Source of the DNA: an uncultured Bacteroidales bacterium
GTDB taxonomy: Bacteria > Bacteroidota > Bacteroidia > Bacteroidales > UBA932
Assembly (NCBI GenBank): GCA_900319405.1
Contig: ONOH01000018.1
Span: 1-39,154 of the forward strand
Reading direction: 5' to 3'
DNA length: 39,154 nucleotides
This document shows, piece after piece, positions 32,047-39,154 of this stretch (its first letter is position 1; each line of letters opens with the position of its first letter). Under the pieces are notes generated by a model. That model did no database searches. It saw only the letters and a list, made by a program, of their open reading frames with translations, and was not told the origin of the DNA. The position numbers and the translations under genes are program-made.

Positions 32047-32892
32047 ATGAAAAAATACAGCATCGCACTGGGCCTGACAGCCCTCCTGACGGCAGCGGGA
32101 TGCCGCTCGCTAGTGTACGAAGACCGTAGTGAATGTCCTAGTTTCCTGCTATTTGATGTTCTGAACGAGGAACAGTTTCAGCCATCTGACCGCATTCACA
32201 TTACGGTTTACCGCCAGCCGGAAAACGAACTGGCAGACGCCCGGACTCCCCTTTTACGGGAGCTTAAGGACCGGACTTTCCGTTTTGAACTCAAAAAGGC
32301 CGAGGCCTGGAGCGGCTACGGCCTGCTTGGGGCGGAAAAAAGCCGCCTGGCCGGAGATTCAAAGTGGATGATCGAGGAGGGCGAACAGGGTGACCCTCTC
32401 TTCCGCTTTCATTACCACGTTCCCGGATTCGATGAAACTGAAATTGTTCCTGTGGAACTAGTAAAAGACCATTCGCGGGTTACCCTGAAATTCCTCCGCT
32501 TCGACCAGTTCGAGGGCTCCGGAGGCCAGTTCCCTTTCAAAATCGTCATCAAGGGGAACACTTGCGGGATAGATGCCCGAACGGGTATTCCCCTGAGAGG
32601 TGATTTCCTGTACAGTCCGGAAGAAACATTCGGCGGAACCTTTGCCTTCATCCTGCCCCGTCAGGGAGACAATGCTCTGACAATGGAGCTTTGGGCAAAA
32701 CCCGGCCTCTTTTCCCGTGAAGGCCTGATTGACACGTTTAACCTGTCGGCCATGTTCCAGGACCTTGGGAACATTGACTGGGAGGCAAAAAATCTTCCGG
32801 ACATCTACTTGGAAATCAACTATATCGAATCTGTCTACCACATCTTCGTTCGGGAATGGGAGGATGTCAATGAACTAAATTATGAATTATAA
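32047..32892 (+). CDS. FimB/Mfa2-type fimbrial anchor subunit
   Basis: 281-aa lipoprotein (lipobox TAAGC, Cys19) with the family's N-terminal hallmark CRSLVYEDRSECP directly after lipidation. It would sit at the base of the fimbria, retained in the outer membrane and limiting length, as Mfa2 and FimB do in Porphyromonas. The rest is beta-rich (IHITVYRQ, RFHYHVPG, VTLKFLRF, YLEINYIESVYHIFVREWED) as expected of a two-domain transthyretin-like fold. ATG lies 17 nt after the CCA of the tRNA-like element; the next gene starts 6 nt after its stop. Confidence 0.85.
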   Translation: MKKYSIALGLTALLTAAGCRSLVYEDRSECPSFLLFDVLNEEQFQPSDRIHITVYRQPENELADARTPLLRELKDRTFRFELKKAEAWSGYGLLGAEKSRLAGDSKWMIEEGEQGDPLFRFHYHVPGFDETEIVPVELVKDHSRVTLKFLRFDQFEGSGGQFPFKIVIKGNTCGIDARTGIPLRGDFLYSPEETFGGTFAFILPRQGDNALTMELWAKPGLFSREGLIDTFNLSAMFQDLGNIDWEAKNLPDIYLEINYIESVYHIFVREWEDVNELNYEL

Positions 32893-32898
32893 ACCGTT

Positions 32899-33957
32899 AT
32901 GCGTACCATCAGAACACTATTTCTAGCTGCCAGCCTTTCAGCATCGCTTTTGTCCTGTCAAAAGAGAATGAATACCGAAGTTGTTTCAGGGTCGGCCGTT
33001 CTCACCCTTGGCGGTGCGAGCCTTCAAACCAGAGTCACGGATGTCCTTTCTGCGGATGAGTCCCGTATTGAGCGGTGGGCCTATTGGGTGTTCAACCGCA
33101 GTGGACACGCCGTCAAATGCGGTATGGAGACAGGGACAAGCTCAAAAGTAAGCCTCCCTACGGGTTTTTATACCGTCGTGGTACTGGCCAATTATCCCAC
33201 ATCCGGCATCCGGACAATTCCAATAAGGGTTGATGTCACGATAGATGCGCTGTTGGATCGCACATCCGACCTCTCTGACAATGCCCGTAACTGCTTTGTT
33301 ATGAAAGGAGATGCCTCCGTAATCATTGAAGAGGGAAAAACAGTTCCGATTGAGGTGCAACTAACCCGTCTGGTGTCCAAAATCGGTGTAAAAAAGATTT
33401 CAGTAGCTTACTCCAAGTCTGCCCTGGCGACAAAGACAACGATTCTGAAGGGGGTTTACCTGACAAACCTTTACCGAAGCTCGCGTTACGGTAGCGATTA
33501 TACCTACTCGGAGCTGGAGGCTACCCGCACGAAGTGGTACAACTTAATGGGCTGGCACCGCTGGGAGTCCGATCCGGCCGATGGGGCCATCGATGCGCTA
33601 GCGGGAGACTGCGAGCTCAATGTACATCTCTCAGCATCATCGCCGTACACACGGTCACATTACTTCTACTGCTACCCGAACGCTTCCAGAAAGGAGAACG
33701 ACTCTCACGGACTCGAGACGTGGACTATCCGATCGACGCGCCTTGTCATCGAGACGGAAGTGGACGAAAAAACCTATTATTACCAAATCCAGATTCCCCC
33801 GATGAGGCGGAACACTCCTTATGTGGCCGAAGAGGTGGTCATCCGTGAACTCGGTTCACAGGATCCCGAAGACATTGTTCCGGGAAGCCTGGAAGTGATT
33901 TTCAACACAAATGTACAAGGATGGCAAGGTGATTACAGTATTGAAGAGGAATCCTAA
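32899..33957 (+). CDS. Accessory (minor) fimbrial subunit, lipoprotein
   Basis: 352-aa protein with a lipobox ASLLSC (Cys20). The mature part shows the fimbrillin-type pattern: LTLGGASLQTRVTDVLSADE, ERWAYWVFNRSGHAV, FYTVVVLANYP, VQLTRLVSKIGVKKISV, FYCYPNASR, TRLVIETEVDEKTYYYQIQI and a closing strand LEVIFNTNVQGWQGDYSI. That repeats the order of the major subunit, including the TRLVI and RRNTPY blocks, so it is a paralogous pilin. By position it could be a Mfa3/FimC-like linker below the tip. 11 nt separate it from the next gene. Confidence 0.78.
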   Translation: MRTIRTLFLAASLSASLLSCQKRMNTEVVSGSAVLTLGGASLQTRVTDVLSADESRIERWAYWVFNRSGHAVKCGMETGTSSKVSLPTGFYTVVVLANYPTSGIRTIPIRVDVTIDALLDRTSDLSDNARNCFVMKGDASVIIEEGKTVPIEVQLTRLVSKIGVKKISVAYSKSALATKTTILKGVYLTNLYRSSRYGSDYTYSELEATRTKWYNLMGWHRWESDPADGAIDALAGDCELNVHLSASSPYTRSHYFYCYPNASRKENDSHGLETWTIRSTRLVIETEVDEKTYYYQIQIPPMRRNTPYVAEEVVIRELGSQDPEDIVPGSLEVIFNTNVQGWQGDYSIEEES

Positions 33958-33968
33958 AAACTGATAGA

Positions 33969-36900
33969 ATGGATATGAAAAGATACAGAATGTTTATTAC
34001 GGCAGCCATTGTTTTTTTGGCCTCTATGCCCTCCTGCACCAGGGAGGAATATACGAAAGAAGTCAATACCGCATCCGGAAGGCATCCTTTCAGCCTGGAG
34101 ATACAGGATGTCCGAAGGCTGGACACCAAATCCGTCTTGACCGCTACGGATATCGAAACGCGAGTAAGCTCCGTTACCCTGGCCGCCTATTCTGTCTCCG
34201 ATGGTTCCCTGCTGGCCAAAGAGCACTTCACGGAAGGATTCGACCGGATGGCGCTGGATTTATTTGGCGAGCCGGTCGTGAGCGTATATGCCCTTGCGAA
34301 TATGGGAGATATGAGAAACAGCTTTCCATCCCATATTTCGGGGATTGACAACATCCAATACGTGATTCCATCCTATACGGGTTCCTCTGACAGCGTAGAG
34401 GAACGGGGCATTCCGATGTCCGGGACAGTCTATTATAATGAGCGTGCTTCGGAGGAGTCATCCGTAATCCCGCTCCGACGGCTTTTGGCAAAGATTGCCG
34501 TGGACCTTTGTCTCCACTGGCCCGGGACCATTTCTACAGTGCAGATAAAGAATATGAACAGCTTGTTGACTCCCTTCGGGACAAGCAAAGCCGATAAGGT
34601 GTCCGAAGTCTTTCATGCCGAGATAGAATCTGGCGGAGATCTCTCGGCCGGAAGTTTTGTATTCTTTGTCCCGGAGAATATCCAGGGCAGAATCGGAAGT
34701 GCCACCTCTTCTTCCGACAAGAATAATACGGACCCCGAAATCGATGCAAAAAAAGATGTGCTGACGTATATGGAGGTATCGGCCTCCGGCTCCGGAAAGT
34801 ACAATGGAACAATAAAATATCGTAGTTATCTCGGGCACAACAGTACAGATGATTTCTCCATTGCCGGGAACTGTCGTTACACCTGGAAAGTGGACTATCT
34901 TCAGGATGGGACCACCATCAATGACTGGAAGCACGACAATGATCTTTCCTGGTCTGATTACAGATATCAGGCGTTTGCAAGGCCCTCCAAAGGTTATATA
35001 GGGGATCCCATGTATGTCTATCTGAGGAAGGCGGAAGACAAATATGAAAAAGGGACACTAAAAAGCGCAGGGACTTTGAAAAACACCGACACCTTTCTTG
35101 CCGATTGGACGCGCGAAGAGTGGAGTCCCGCTAACTTTCTACGTTTTGACAGCGTTTTTGGAGGGAGTCAGGACAATTTCCGAATCTATCTCGGAATGCG
35201 AGAAGGAGAAGGATATGTCAAGGCCACCGTCAGCGATGAGACGGGGACTTACACGGACCGGGCTCTGCTTACCTGCCTGGGACCCAAGCCGGTTCTCTTG
35301 CTGGGGGGCTCCCCCATTTCCATCCGTCTGGGAGAGTCTGTTCAGCTCACGCTCACTCTGGATGGAGATGATATTATGGGTAAAAATGACACTTACTTCT
35401 ACCTGGAAAAAGGCATCTTCTTCGATCCTGTCAGCGGAAAGCGCAACACGGCAGACTATAATTATGACTATATCGGGAGAGACGGAAAATGGATTCCGAC
35501 AAAGACGGGTACGTATGTGATGTATGCGCAATATTACGGCCAGAGGGTTGTCATTGACGTTCAGTCAAACACAATCAGTATCGTCGTCTCTGATCCGGAC
35601 CCTGCCACGGATCCAGACCCGGACCCGGATCCTGAACCCGATCCAGATCCAAATCCCGACCCCGATCCTGATCCTCAACCTGATCCTGAACCCGATCCCG
35701 AACCCGATCCCGATCCTGATCCTGATCCTCAACCAGATCCAGATCCTGAACCCGAACCTGAACCTGAACCTGAACCAAACATTGTCTCTTATGTCCTTGC
35801 TGTTGATCCTGTCAATCCCGCTTCGAAGATGGTTGGCCAGACAATTTCGTTGAAAGCCTATCTGTGCACTTATGTGAACGACTCCCAAACGGCCCGCGAG
35901 AATGTGTCTTCCAGCGCAAAGTGGGAATGTGATGATGCTTGCGTAACTATCTCCAAGGGTGTCGTCTCTACGACGCTCCCTGGCACATTCGCCATCAAAG
36001 CCTCCTATAAAGACCCCCATGGGGAAACTCAGTCGTCTATGGTCAATGTATCATTCACGGCCGACCCGAATTTCATCATCCTGTCCATCAATCCGTCAAA
36101 CATCCTTTCCGGGGAAACGAGCAAAGCCACCGTGATGTACAATGGCTCGACGAACGTTTCGTCCTCCTCCACCATCAAGGCCTTCACGGCTGAAACCGGC
36201 ACCACAGCCTCGTCCAGGGTGGGTATTTCAGGCAGAACCGTCACCGGACTCTCCGTCGGAGACTGCTGGCTGGAGGCTTCCTATACTACCAGTGGCAGAA
36301 CCTATACCTCGGCCCGCGTAAAAATGACTGTGATGCCAGACACTCCTCCTGTACCTCCGTTGACGGTCGCTTGGGACAGTGAGCCTTCGTATGTCGCCCA
36401 GCGGGGCAAATTTGCCGTGAGCGGGCTGCAGAGCGGAGAAACCATTTCCTCCTACCAGGCAACGGCAGGTTCCGAGAGGGTCCGGCTCTCGCCCTCGGGG
36501 ACCTCCTGCCTCGTAAGCCTCCTGAAAACGGGCTCATACACCATCAAGGTGACCACCTCGAAAAAACGTAGCGTCACCCTCTCCGGAACGGTGAAAGCAC
36601 CGGTCCTGACCCTCAATGCTGATGTTTTCTATGCCAATCCCGACGGCACGGAAGCCCATACCGGTACCGACGGGCTGACTGGGAATAGTCTGAGAGTGGG
36701 ATACTCTGTCGGAGGAACGGCCGCAGCCTTTGTCAACGACGGGATTGCTGTCGGGAACCAGCTCCTGAAATCCCTCTATGAGGAGCTGCTCGCTCCCAGC
36801 CTGAGTTCCTCGTCAAGTTTACTTTATGTTTATGATACCGGCGTTTATGCAAAAGATACCTATGAGTATTCAGGAAGTAACGGTGCAGTTGCACACACGC

Positions 36901-37922
36901 TCGGAACAGTGACAGTAGCGCCGAAGGAGACCTCCTCGGGTATAGCTTCCAAAACATTCACCGTCAGGAAGGTAAATCCGTTTGTAGGCTGGGGATCTGT
37001 CTCCCAAAGGGAAGATGTAGAAGACTGGAGCCTCCTTTCCGGCTATTATACCCATACAAAATATTACAACGATGCCTTCTATACCAACCCTGTCGTCGCT
37101 TCCACGGGACAATGCGGCTTCACCGTCTTTATCAACGAGCAGGAGGCACCGTCCGATTTTGCTGCCCTGTTCAGCGGTAACGTAAACGCCAACGGTGGAA
37201 GGGTTTCCTGGAGCCTCAGTCAAGCCGTATTCTCCGGTTTGTCGGAACACTACGCGGGAGATGTTACCCTCCGGGCCTATGTACGGAACCGCCACAGCGG
37301 AAACCGCCTGTTCCGACCGTTCGTTTCGTTCCGCTTGTTCGTGCACGGAGCTGTCGGCGCAAGGGTGGTCATGGACAAGCCCAAGACAGTTTCGGGGAGG
37401 ATCCATTACGAAGCAATGTTAATGCAGGCAGGCTTTGTCGGAAATATCTCCGGAACCCCCTTTGCCAACAACGGCAGCGGAGGCATGGTCATCTATTCAG
37501 TCGCGTCCACATTCGATCGATGGGATGCGGTTGACCACGGCCTTGGAAGCTGTCCTTATTTCATCGCGAACAGTCAGGAAATGATCAATTTTACCACCGG
37601 AAACGATTATATCCTGCAGATTATTCCGGGCAGGAAAAAAGGGACGGTTCCGGAGACCTACGAACCCGCATACAATCAATACTTCCTCTCTTCCGACGCG
37701 GAGGCGTTCCGGATGAGTACCCCATCAAACCTGACGTGGGGAACGGTCATCAACACGGCGGTAGTCAGAAAGGACGGAAACATCCTCTATATGAAGAACG
37801 ATAGTGATGAGCCCGACAGGGAGGTTGGCGGACAAGGGGGCCTGGGATACTATGTCCTTCACCTGCTTAAGGATATACAGAATTCAGGAGCCGTCAATGG
37901 CAACAACGGCTGGATCCGTTAA
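33969..37922 (+). CDS. Large fimbrial tip-like lipoprotein (adhesin candidate)
   Basis: 1317-aa surface protein; lipobox SMPSC gives Cys23. Residues 24-330 are fimbrillin-like (DUF4906-like by resemblance), including LRRLLAKIAVDL. Residues about 450-540 contain Ig-like strands. Residues 541-603 are a Pro-Asp/Pro-Glu rich stalk. Next come several Ig-like (BIG2-type) modules, for example VDPVNPASKMVGQTISLKAY and SINPSNILSGETSKATVMYN, and a C-terminal globular region of about 350 residues without recognised motif. Being last and largest in the operon, it is probably the tip adhesin. A von Willebrand MIDAS motif (DxSxS) like that of Mfa5 was not seen. Transcription ends at the strong terminator just behind. 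Confidence 0.75.
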   Translation: MDMKRYRMFITAAIVFLASMPSCTREEYTKEVNTASGRHPFSLEIQDVRRLDTKSVLTATDIETRVSSVTLAAYSVSDGSLLAKEHFTEGFDRMALDLFGEPVVSVYALANMGDMRNSFPSHISGIDNIQYVIPSYTGSSDSVEERGIPMSGTVYYNERASEESSVIPLRRLLAKIAVDLCLHWPGTISTVQIKNMNSLLTPFGTSKADKVSEVFHAEIESGGDLSAGSFVFFVPENIQGRIGSATSSSDKNNTDPEIDAKKDVLTYMEVSASGSGKYNGTIKYRSYLGHNSTDDFSIAGNCRYTWKVDYLQDGTTINDWKHDNDLSWSDYRYQAFARPSKGYIGDPMYVYLRKAEDKYEKGTLKSAGTLKNTDTFLADWTREEWSPANFLRFDSVFGGSQDNFRIYLGMREGEGYVKATVSDETGTYTDRALLTCLGPKPVLLLGGSPISIRLGESVQLTLTLDGDDIMGKNDTYFYLEKGIFFDPVSGKRNTADYNYDYIGRDGKWIPTKTGTYVMYAQYYGQRVVIDVQSNTISIVVSDPDPATDPDPDPDPEPDPDPNPDPDPDPQPDPEPDPEPDPDPDPDPQPDPDPEPEPEPEPEPNIVSYVLAVDPVNPASKMVGQTISLKAYLCTYVNDSQTARENVSSSAKWECDDACVTISKGVVSTTLPGTFAIKASYKDPHGETQSSMVNVSFTADPNFIILSINPSNILSGETSKATVMYNGSTNVSSSSTIKAFTAETGTTASSRVGISGRTVTGLSVGDCWLEASYTTSGRTYTSARVKMTVMPDTPPVPPLTVAWDSEPSYVAQRGKFAVSGLQSGETISSYQATAGSERVRLSPSGTSCLVSLLKTGSYTIKVTTSKKRSVTLSGTVKAPVLTLNADVFYANPDGTEAHTGTDGLTGNSLRVGYSVGGTAAAFVNDGIAVGNQLLKSLYEELLAPSLSSSSSLLYVYDTGVYAKDTYEYSGSNGAVAHTLGTVTVAPKETSSGIASKTFTVRKVNPFVGWGSVSQREDVEDWSLLSGYYTHTKYYNDAFYTNPVVASTGQCGFTVFINEQEAPSDFAALFSGNVNANGGRVSWSLSQAVFSGLSEHYAGDVTLRAYVRNRHSGNRLFRPFVSFRLFVHGAVGARVVMDKPKTVSGRIHYEAMLMQAGFVGNISGTPFANNGSGGMVIYSVASTFDRWDAVDHGLGSCPYFIANSQEMINFTTGNDYILQIIPGRKKGTVPETYEPAYNQYFLSSDAEAFRMSTPSNLTWGTVINTAVVRKDGNILYMKNDSDEPDREVGGQGGLGYYVLHLLKDIQNSGAVNGNNGWIR
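35591..35778 (+). repeat. DP/EP codon repeat encoding a Pro-Asp stalk
   Basis: A 188-bp tract of GATCC-, GACCC- and GAACC-type hexamer variants encodes alternating Pro with Asp, Glu, or rarely Gln/Asn. Such tracts can change length by slippage or recombination in steps of two residues without breaking the frame. It links the fimbrillin-like N-part to the Ig-like modules of the tip protein. Confidence 0.85.
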
Positions 37923-37935
37923 ATTCACTGTGTCT

Positions 37936-37970
37936 GTGAGGGCGTGCCGAAAGGCGCGCTCTCACTTTTT
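37936..37970 (+). terminator. Rho-independent terminator of the fimbrial operon
   Basis: A 13-bp stem (37936-37948 with 37953-37965, two G-U pairs) is capped by a GAAA tetraloop and followed by five T (37966-37970), then a second T-run. It lies 13 nt after the tip gene and before the promoter of the NlpC/P60 gene. Confidence 0.93.
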
Positions 37971-37983
37971 CACGTTTTTTGCC

Positions 37984-37991
37984 TATCTTTG
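37984..37991 (+). promoter_or_regulatory. -7 box of the NlpC/P60 gene (leaderless type)
   Basis: TATCTTTG, full TAnnTTTG match, 4 nt before the GTG start at 37996. It supports choosing the GTG rather than the upstream ATG at 37804. Confidence 0.7.
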
Positions 37992-37995
37992 TACC

Positions 37996-38631
37996 GTGAA
38001 CAAACAGATTCTTTCATCTATAGCGCTTTTGTCACTGCTCTCTTGCGGGACTCTCCGCCAGGGTGGCACTGCTGTCACTTCCCCAGCCACGGATACCCTT
38101 CTCACCCGGGAAGTGGGCTTTGCTGATGTTCCGGAGAAAGAGAACAAAGAAGAAAGCGTATCGGCCCCGCAAAGTCCTTCTCCTTCGCAGACTGCCCCCG
38201 TCTCCGTTTCACAAGAGACGCTTGCAGACCAGGTCATCGCCTATGCGCGAACATTTCTGGGAACGCCCTATAAACTGGGCGCTTCCGGACCCAAGCTTTT
38301 TGACTGCTCCGGCTTCACCCGCTATGTTTTCAAGCACTTCGGCTACAACCTTACCCAATATTCGGGGGCCCAGTTTTCAGAGGGACGCGAGGTGCCCGGC
38401 TATTCCGACCTTCAGAAGGGGGATCTGGTGTTCTTCGGCAAACGCGGGAGTGTCCGCAATATCGGCCACGTAGGCATCGTAGTTTCGGTCAATGAAGAAA
38501 AGGGTTCTTTCAGCTTCATCCATGCTTCCACTTCCGGCGGTGTCATCGAGAGCGAGTCTACCCAGGCCTACTATATGATGCGCTACATCGGCGCCCGCCG
38601 TATTTTACCGGATGAAGATAGGAAAGACTGA
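37996..38631 (+). CDS. NlpC/P60 family lipoprotein (peptidoglycan endopeptidase)
   Basis: 211-aa cysteine peptidase cutting D-gamma-Glu-diaminopimelate bonds. The GTG at 37996 gives a neat lipoprotein signal (MNKQILSSIALLSLLSC, Cys17); the longer open frame to 37804 overlaps the tip gene, terminator and promoter. After a Ser/Pro/Glu-rich linker (residues 35-75) the NlpC domain has C104 in FDCSGF, H158 in IGHVGIV and H176 in FIHAS, a complete triad. Probably outer-membrane anchored and acting on the wall in the periplasm. Monocistronic, followed by the ssrA promoter. Confidence 0.9.
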   Translation: MNKQILSSIALLSLLSCGTLRQGGTAVTSPATDTLLTREVGFADVPEKENKEESVSAPQSPSPSQTAPVSVSQETLADQVIAYARTFLGTPYKLGASGPKLFDCSGFTRYVFKHFGYNLTQYSGAQFSEGREVPGYSDLQKGDLVFFGKRGSVRNIGHVGIVVSVNEEKGSFSFIHASTSGGVIESESTQAYYMMRYIGARRILPDEDRKD

Positions 38632-38640
38632 TTTTTTTCG

Positions 38641-38648
38641 TATCTTTG
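38641..38648 (+). promoter_or_regulatory. -7 box of ssrA
   Basis: TATCTTTG, full TAnnTTTG match, 18 nt before the predicted tmRNA 5' end, leaving a short 5' leader for RNase P to remove. Confidence 0.65.
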
Positions 38649-38666
38649 CAGCCACGTTCAGTCATT

Positions 38667-39061
38667 GGGGGTGTTTTGGTTTTGACAGCGCTGATGCTGG
38701 ACGGTAAGCATACCGGGCCTCGGAACCTGTCCCGTAAAACGCAGATTCCAAAAAATCAGTTGCCAACAACAACTATGCACTCGCTGCTTAATTTGCCAAG
38801 CAAATTAACTTAATCCGCGTCGCCAAGGCTGCGTCGCCGACGAGTATCCCTCGGACTTTCCGCCCGGTACAGGCCGATCAAGGGGTATCATCCAGACCGG
38901 GACGCTCCGGCGGACGCCTCTAAAGCCGGCTAAGACTTAAAGGCTAAGGGACGCTTCGCCCGCCTTTCGGCAGGGCTTCCTCGAAAACCAAAGGAAGGAT
39001 AAGTATGTAGAAAGCCGCCCGGTGCGACGTTTGGACAGCGGTTCGAGTCCGCTCACCTCCA
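38667..39061 (+). ncRNA. ssrA: Transfer-messenger RNA (ssrA)
   Basis: About 395 nt. The 5' end GGGGGTG (38667-38673) pairs with CACCTCC (39054-39060), with a G-U third pair that serves as alanine identity, and A39061 is the discriminator; CCA is not encoded. The T-arm GCGG-TTCGAGT-CCGC lies at 39039-39053. TTTTGGTTTTGACAGCG near the 5' end is the classical tmRNA start. The RNA rescues stalled ribosomes with SmpB. It is a one-piece (not permuted) form. A CoA-transferase-like reading frame begins 5 nt behind it. Confidence 0.96.
38762..38791 (+). other. tmRNA tag-coding frame
   Basis: The frame GCC AAC AAC AAC TAT GCA CTC GCT GCT TAA encodes ANNNYALAA. The preceding AGTT has the A at -4 and G at -3 found before the resume codon of E. 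coli tmRNA, which fixes GCC as resume codon. The YALAA end is the degradation signal for ClpXP-type proteases. Confidence 0.9.
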
Positions 39062-39065
39062 CAAA

Positions 39066-39154
39066 ATGATTACTTATGTTTCCGCGGAAACTGCGGTTTC
39101 CTATATCCGCAATGGATCGCACATACACCTTAGCAGTATTGCCAGTGTCCCCCA
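39066..39154 (+). CDS. Start of a CoA-transferase/acetyl-CoA hydrolase-like gene (partial)
   Basis: Only 29 codons are inside the window. MITYVSAETAVSYIRNG, then SHIHLSSIASVP resemble the N-terminus of acyl-CoA:acetate or 4-hydroxybutyrate CoA-transferases (typical wording YVSAEEAVKxIKSGDRV...). The frame remains open to the window end. The ATG is 5 nt after the tmRNA 3' end, with no room for an own promoter, so it may be read from the ssrA transcript or from a promoter inside ssrA. Identification rests on a short stretch. Confidence 0.5.
   Translation, partial: MITYVSAETAVSYIRNGSHIHLSSIASVP

Noticed and set aside
35565-36020. Minus-strand open frame with repeated Arg/Ile/Gly patterns opposite the DP/EP stalk
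   Set aside because: It is the complement of the low-complexity repeat; the plus-strand frame fits a lipoprotein with fimbrial neighbours, and the antisense reading shows no start signal or family.
37804-37995. Upstream ATG for the NlpC/P60 gene
   Set aside because: That start would lie inside the tip gene and read through the terminator and the -7 box; the GTG at 37996 gives a proper lipoprotein signal.
39078-39091. 14-bp perfect palindrome GTTTCCGCGGAAAC just after tmRNA
   Set aside because: No T-run follows, so it is not a terminator for ssrA; it lies inside an open frame and could be coding chance.
1-39154. CRISPR arrays, insertion sequences, prophage or toxin-antitoxin genes
   Set aside because: No regularly spaced repeats, transposase, integrase or phage frames were seen; all larger frames fit core or fimbrial functions.

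Overview
The window looks like a chromosomal piece of a Bacteroidales-type bacterium (phylum Bacteroidota). The reasons: promoters of the Bacteroidota form TAnnTTTG (-7) recur before genes, Shine-Dalgarno motifs are largely absent, and there is a complete Bacteroidales fimbrial (Mfa1/FimA-type) operon, a DUF5686-type outer-membrane protein, a zinc-site-less queuosine enzyme and a tmRNA whose tag ends NYALAA. GC content is moderate to high for the group. Genus cannot be named from sequence alone.

Layout. 1-472: 3' end of glycine C-acetyltransferase (kbl). 488-988 (-): GtrA-like membrane protein. 1062-5199: lipid-type genes (GlsB-like N-acyltransferase, CDP-alcohol phosphatidyltransferase, GlsA/PlsC-like O-acyltransferase, short-chain dehydrogenase), with an M15-like DUF5715 gene on the opposite strand between the first two. 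5224-8491: DUF5686 outer-membrane protein and an AraC regulator. 8470-15344 (-): arginase-fold protein, gcvT, gcvH, gcvPA, gcvPB, SEC-C protein and trmO, a glycine-cleavage operon with a two-subunit P protein. 15363-17375 (-): unrecognised membrane protein with Rossmann-like cytosolic segments. 17499-21661 (+): S9 peptidase, obgE, PAP2 phosphatase. 21645-25624 (-): tgt, lptG, dut, murF. 25705-27060 (+): nucleoside-type MFS permease. 27057-27482 (-): small zinc-ribbon protein. 27800-37922 (+): ssb followed without a gap by a fimbrial operon (DUF3575, OmpA-type lipoprotein, major fimbrillin, FimB/Mfa2 anchor, minor subunit, 1317-residue tip-like protein), closed by a strong terminator. 37996-38631: NlpC/P60 lipoprotein. 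38667-39061: tmRNA. 39066-end: start of a CoA-transferase-like gene.

How the parts fit. Kbl and the glycine cleavage system both handle glycine, and GlsB/GlsA-type enzymes would use glycine to make acyl-glycine lipids, so the first 15 kb is rich in glycine-linked genes (inference). The fimbrial operon follows the usual scheme of assembly proteins, major pilin, anchor, accessory subunit and tip, all predicted lipoproteins exported through the SPII route.

The most interesting signals are: a 62-nt tRNA-like element (perfect acceptor stem and T-arm with CCA, lacking room for both other arms) between the major pilin and anchor genes; an SSB paralogue without the acidic tail leading the fimbrial operon; a 9-bp inverted repeat around the only candidate promoter of that operon; at least five promoters placed 4-7 nt before the start codon, predicting leaderless mRNAs; and terminator hairpins lying inside the 3' coding ends of convergent genes.
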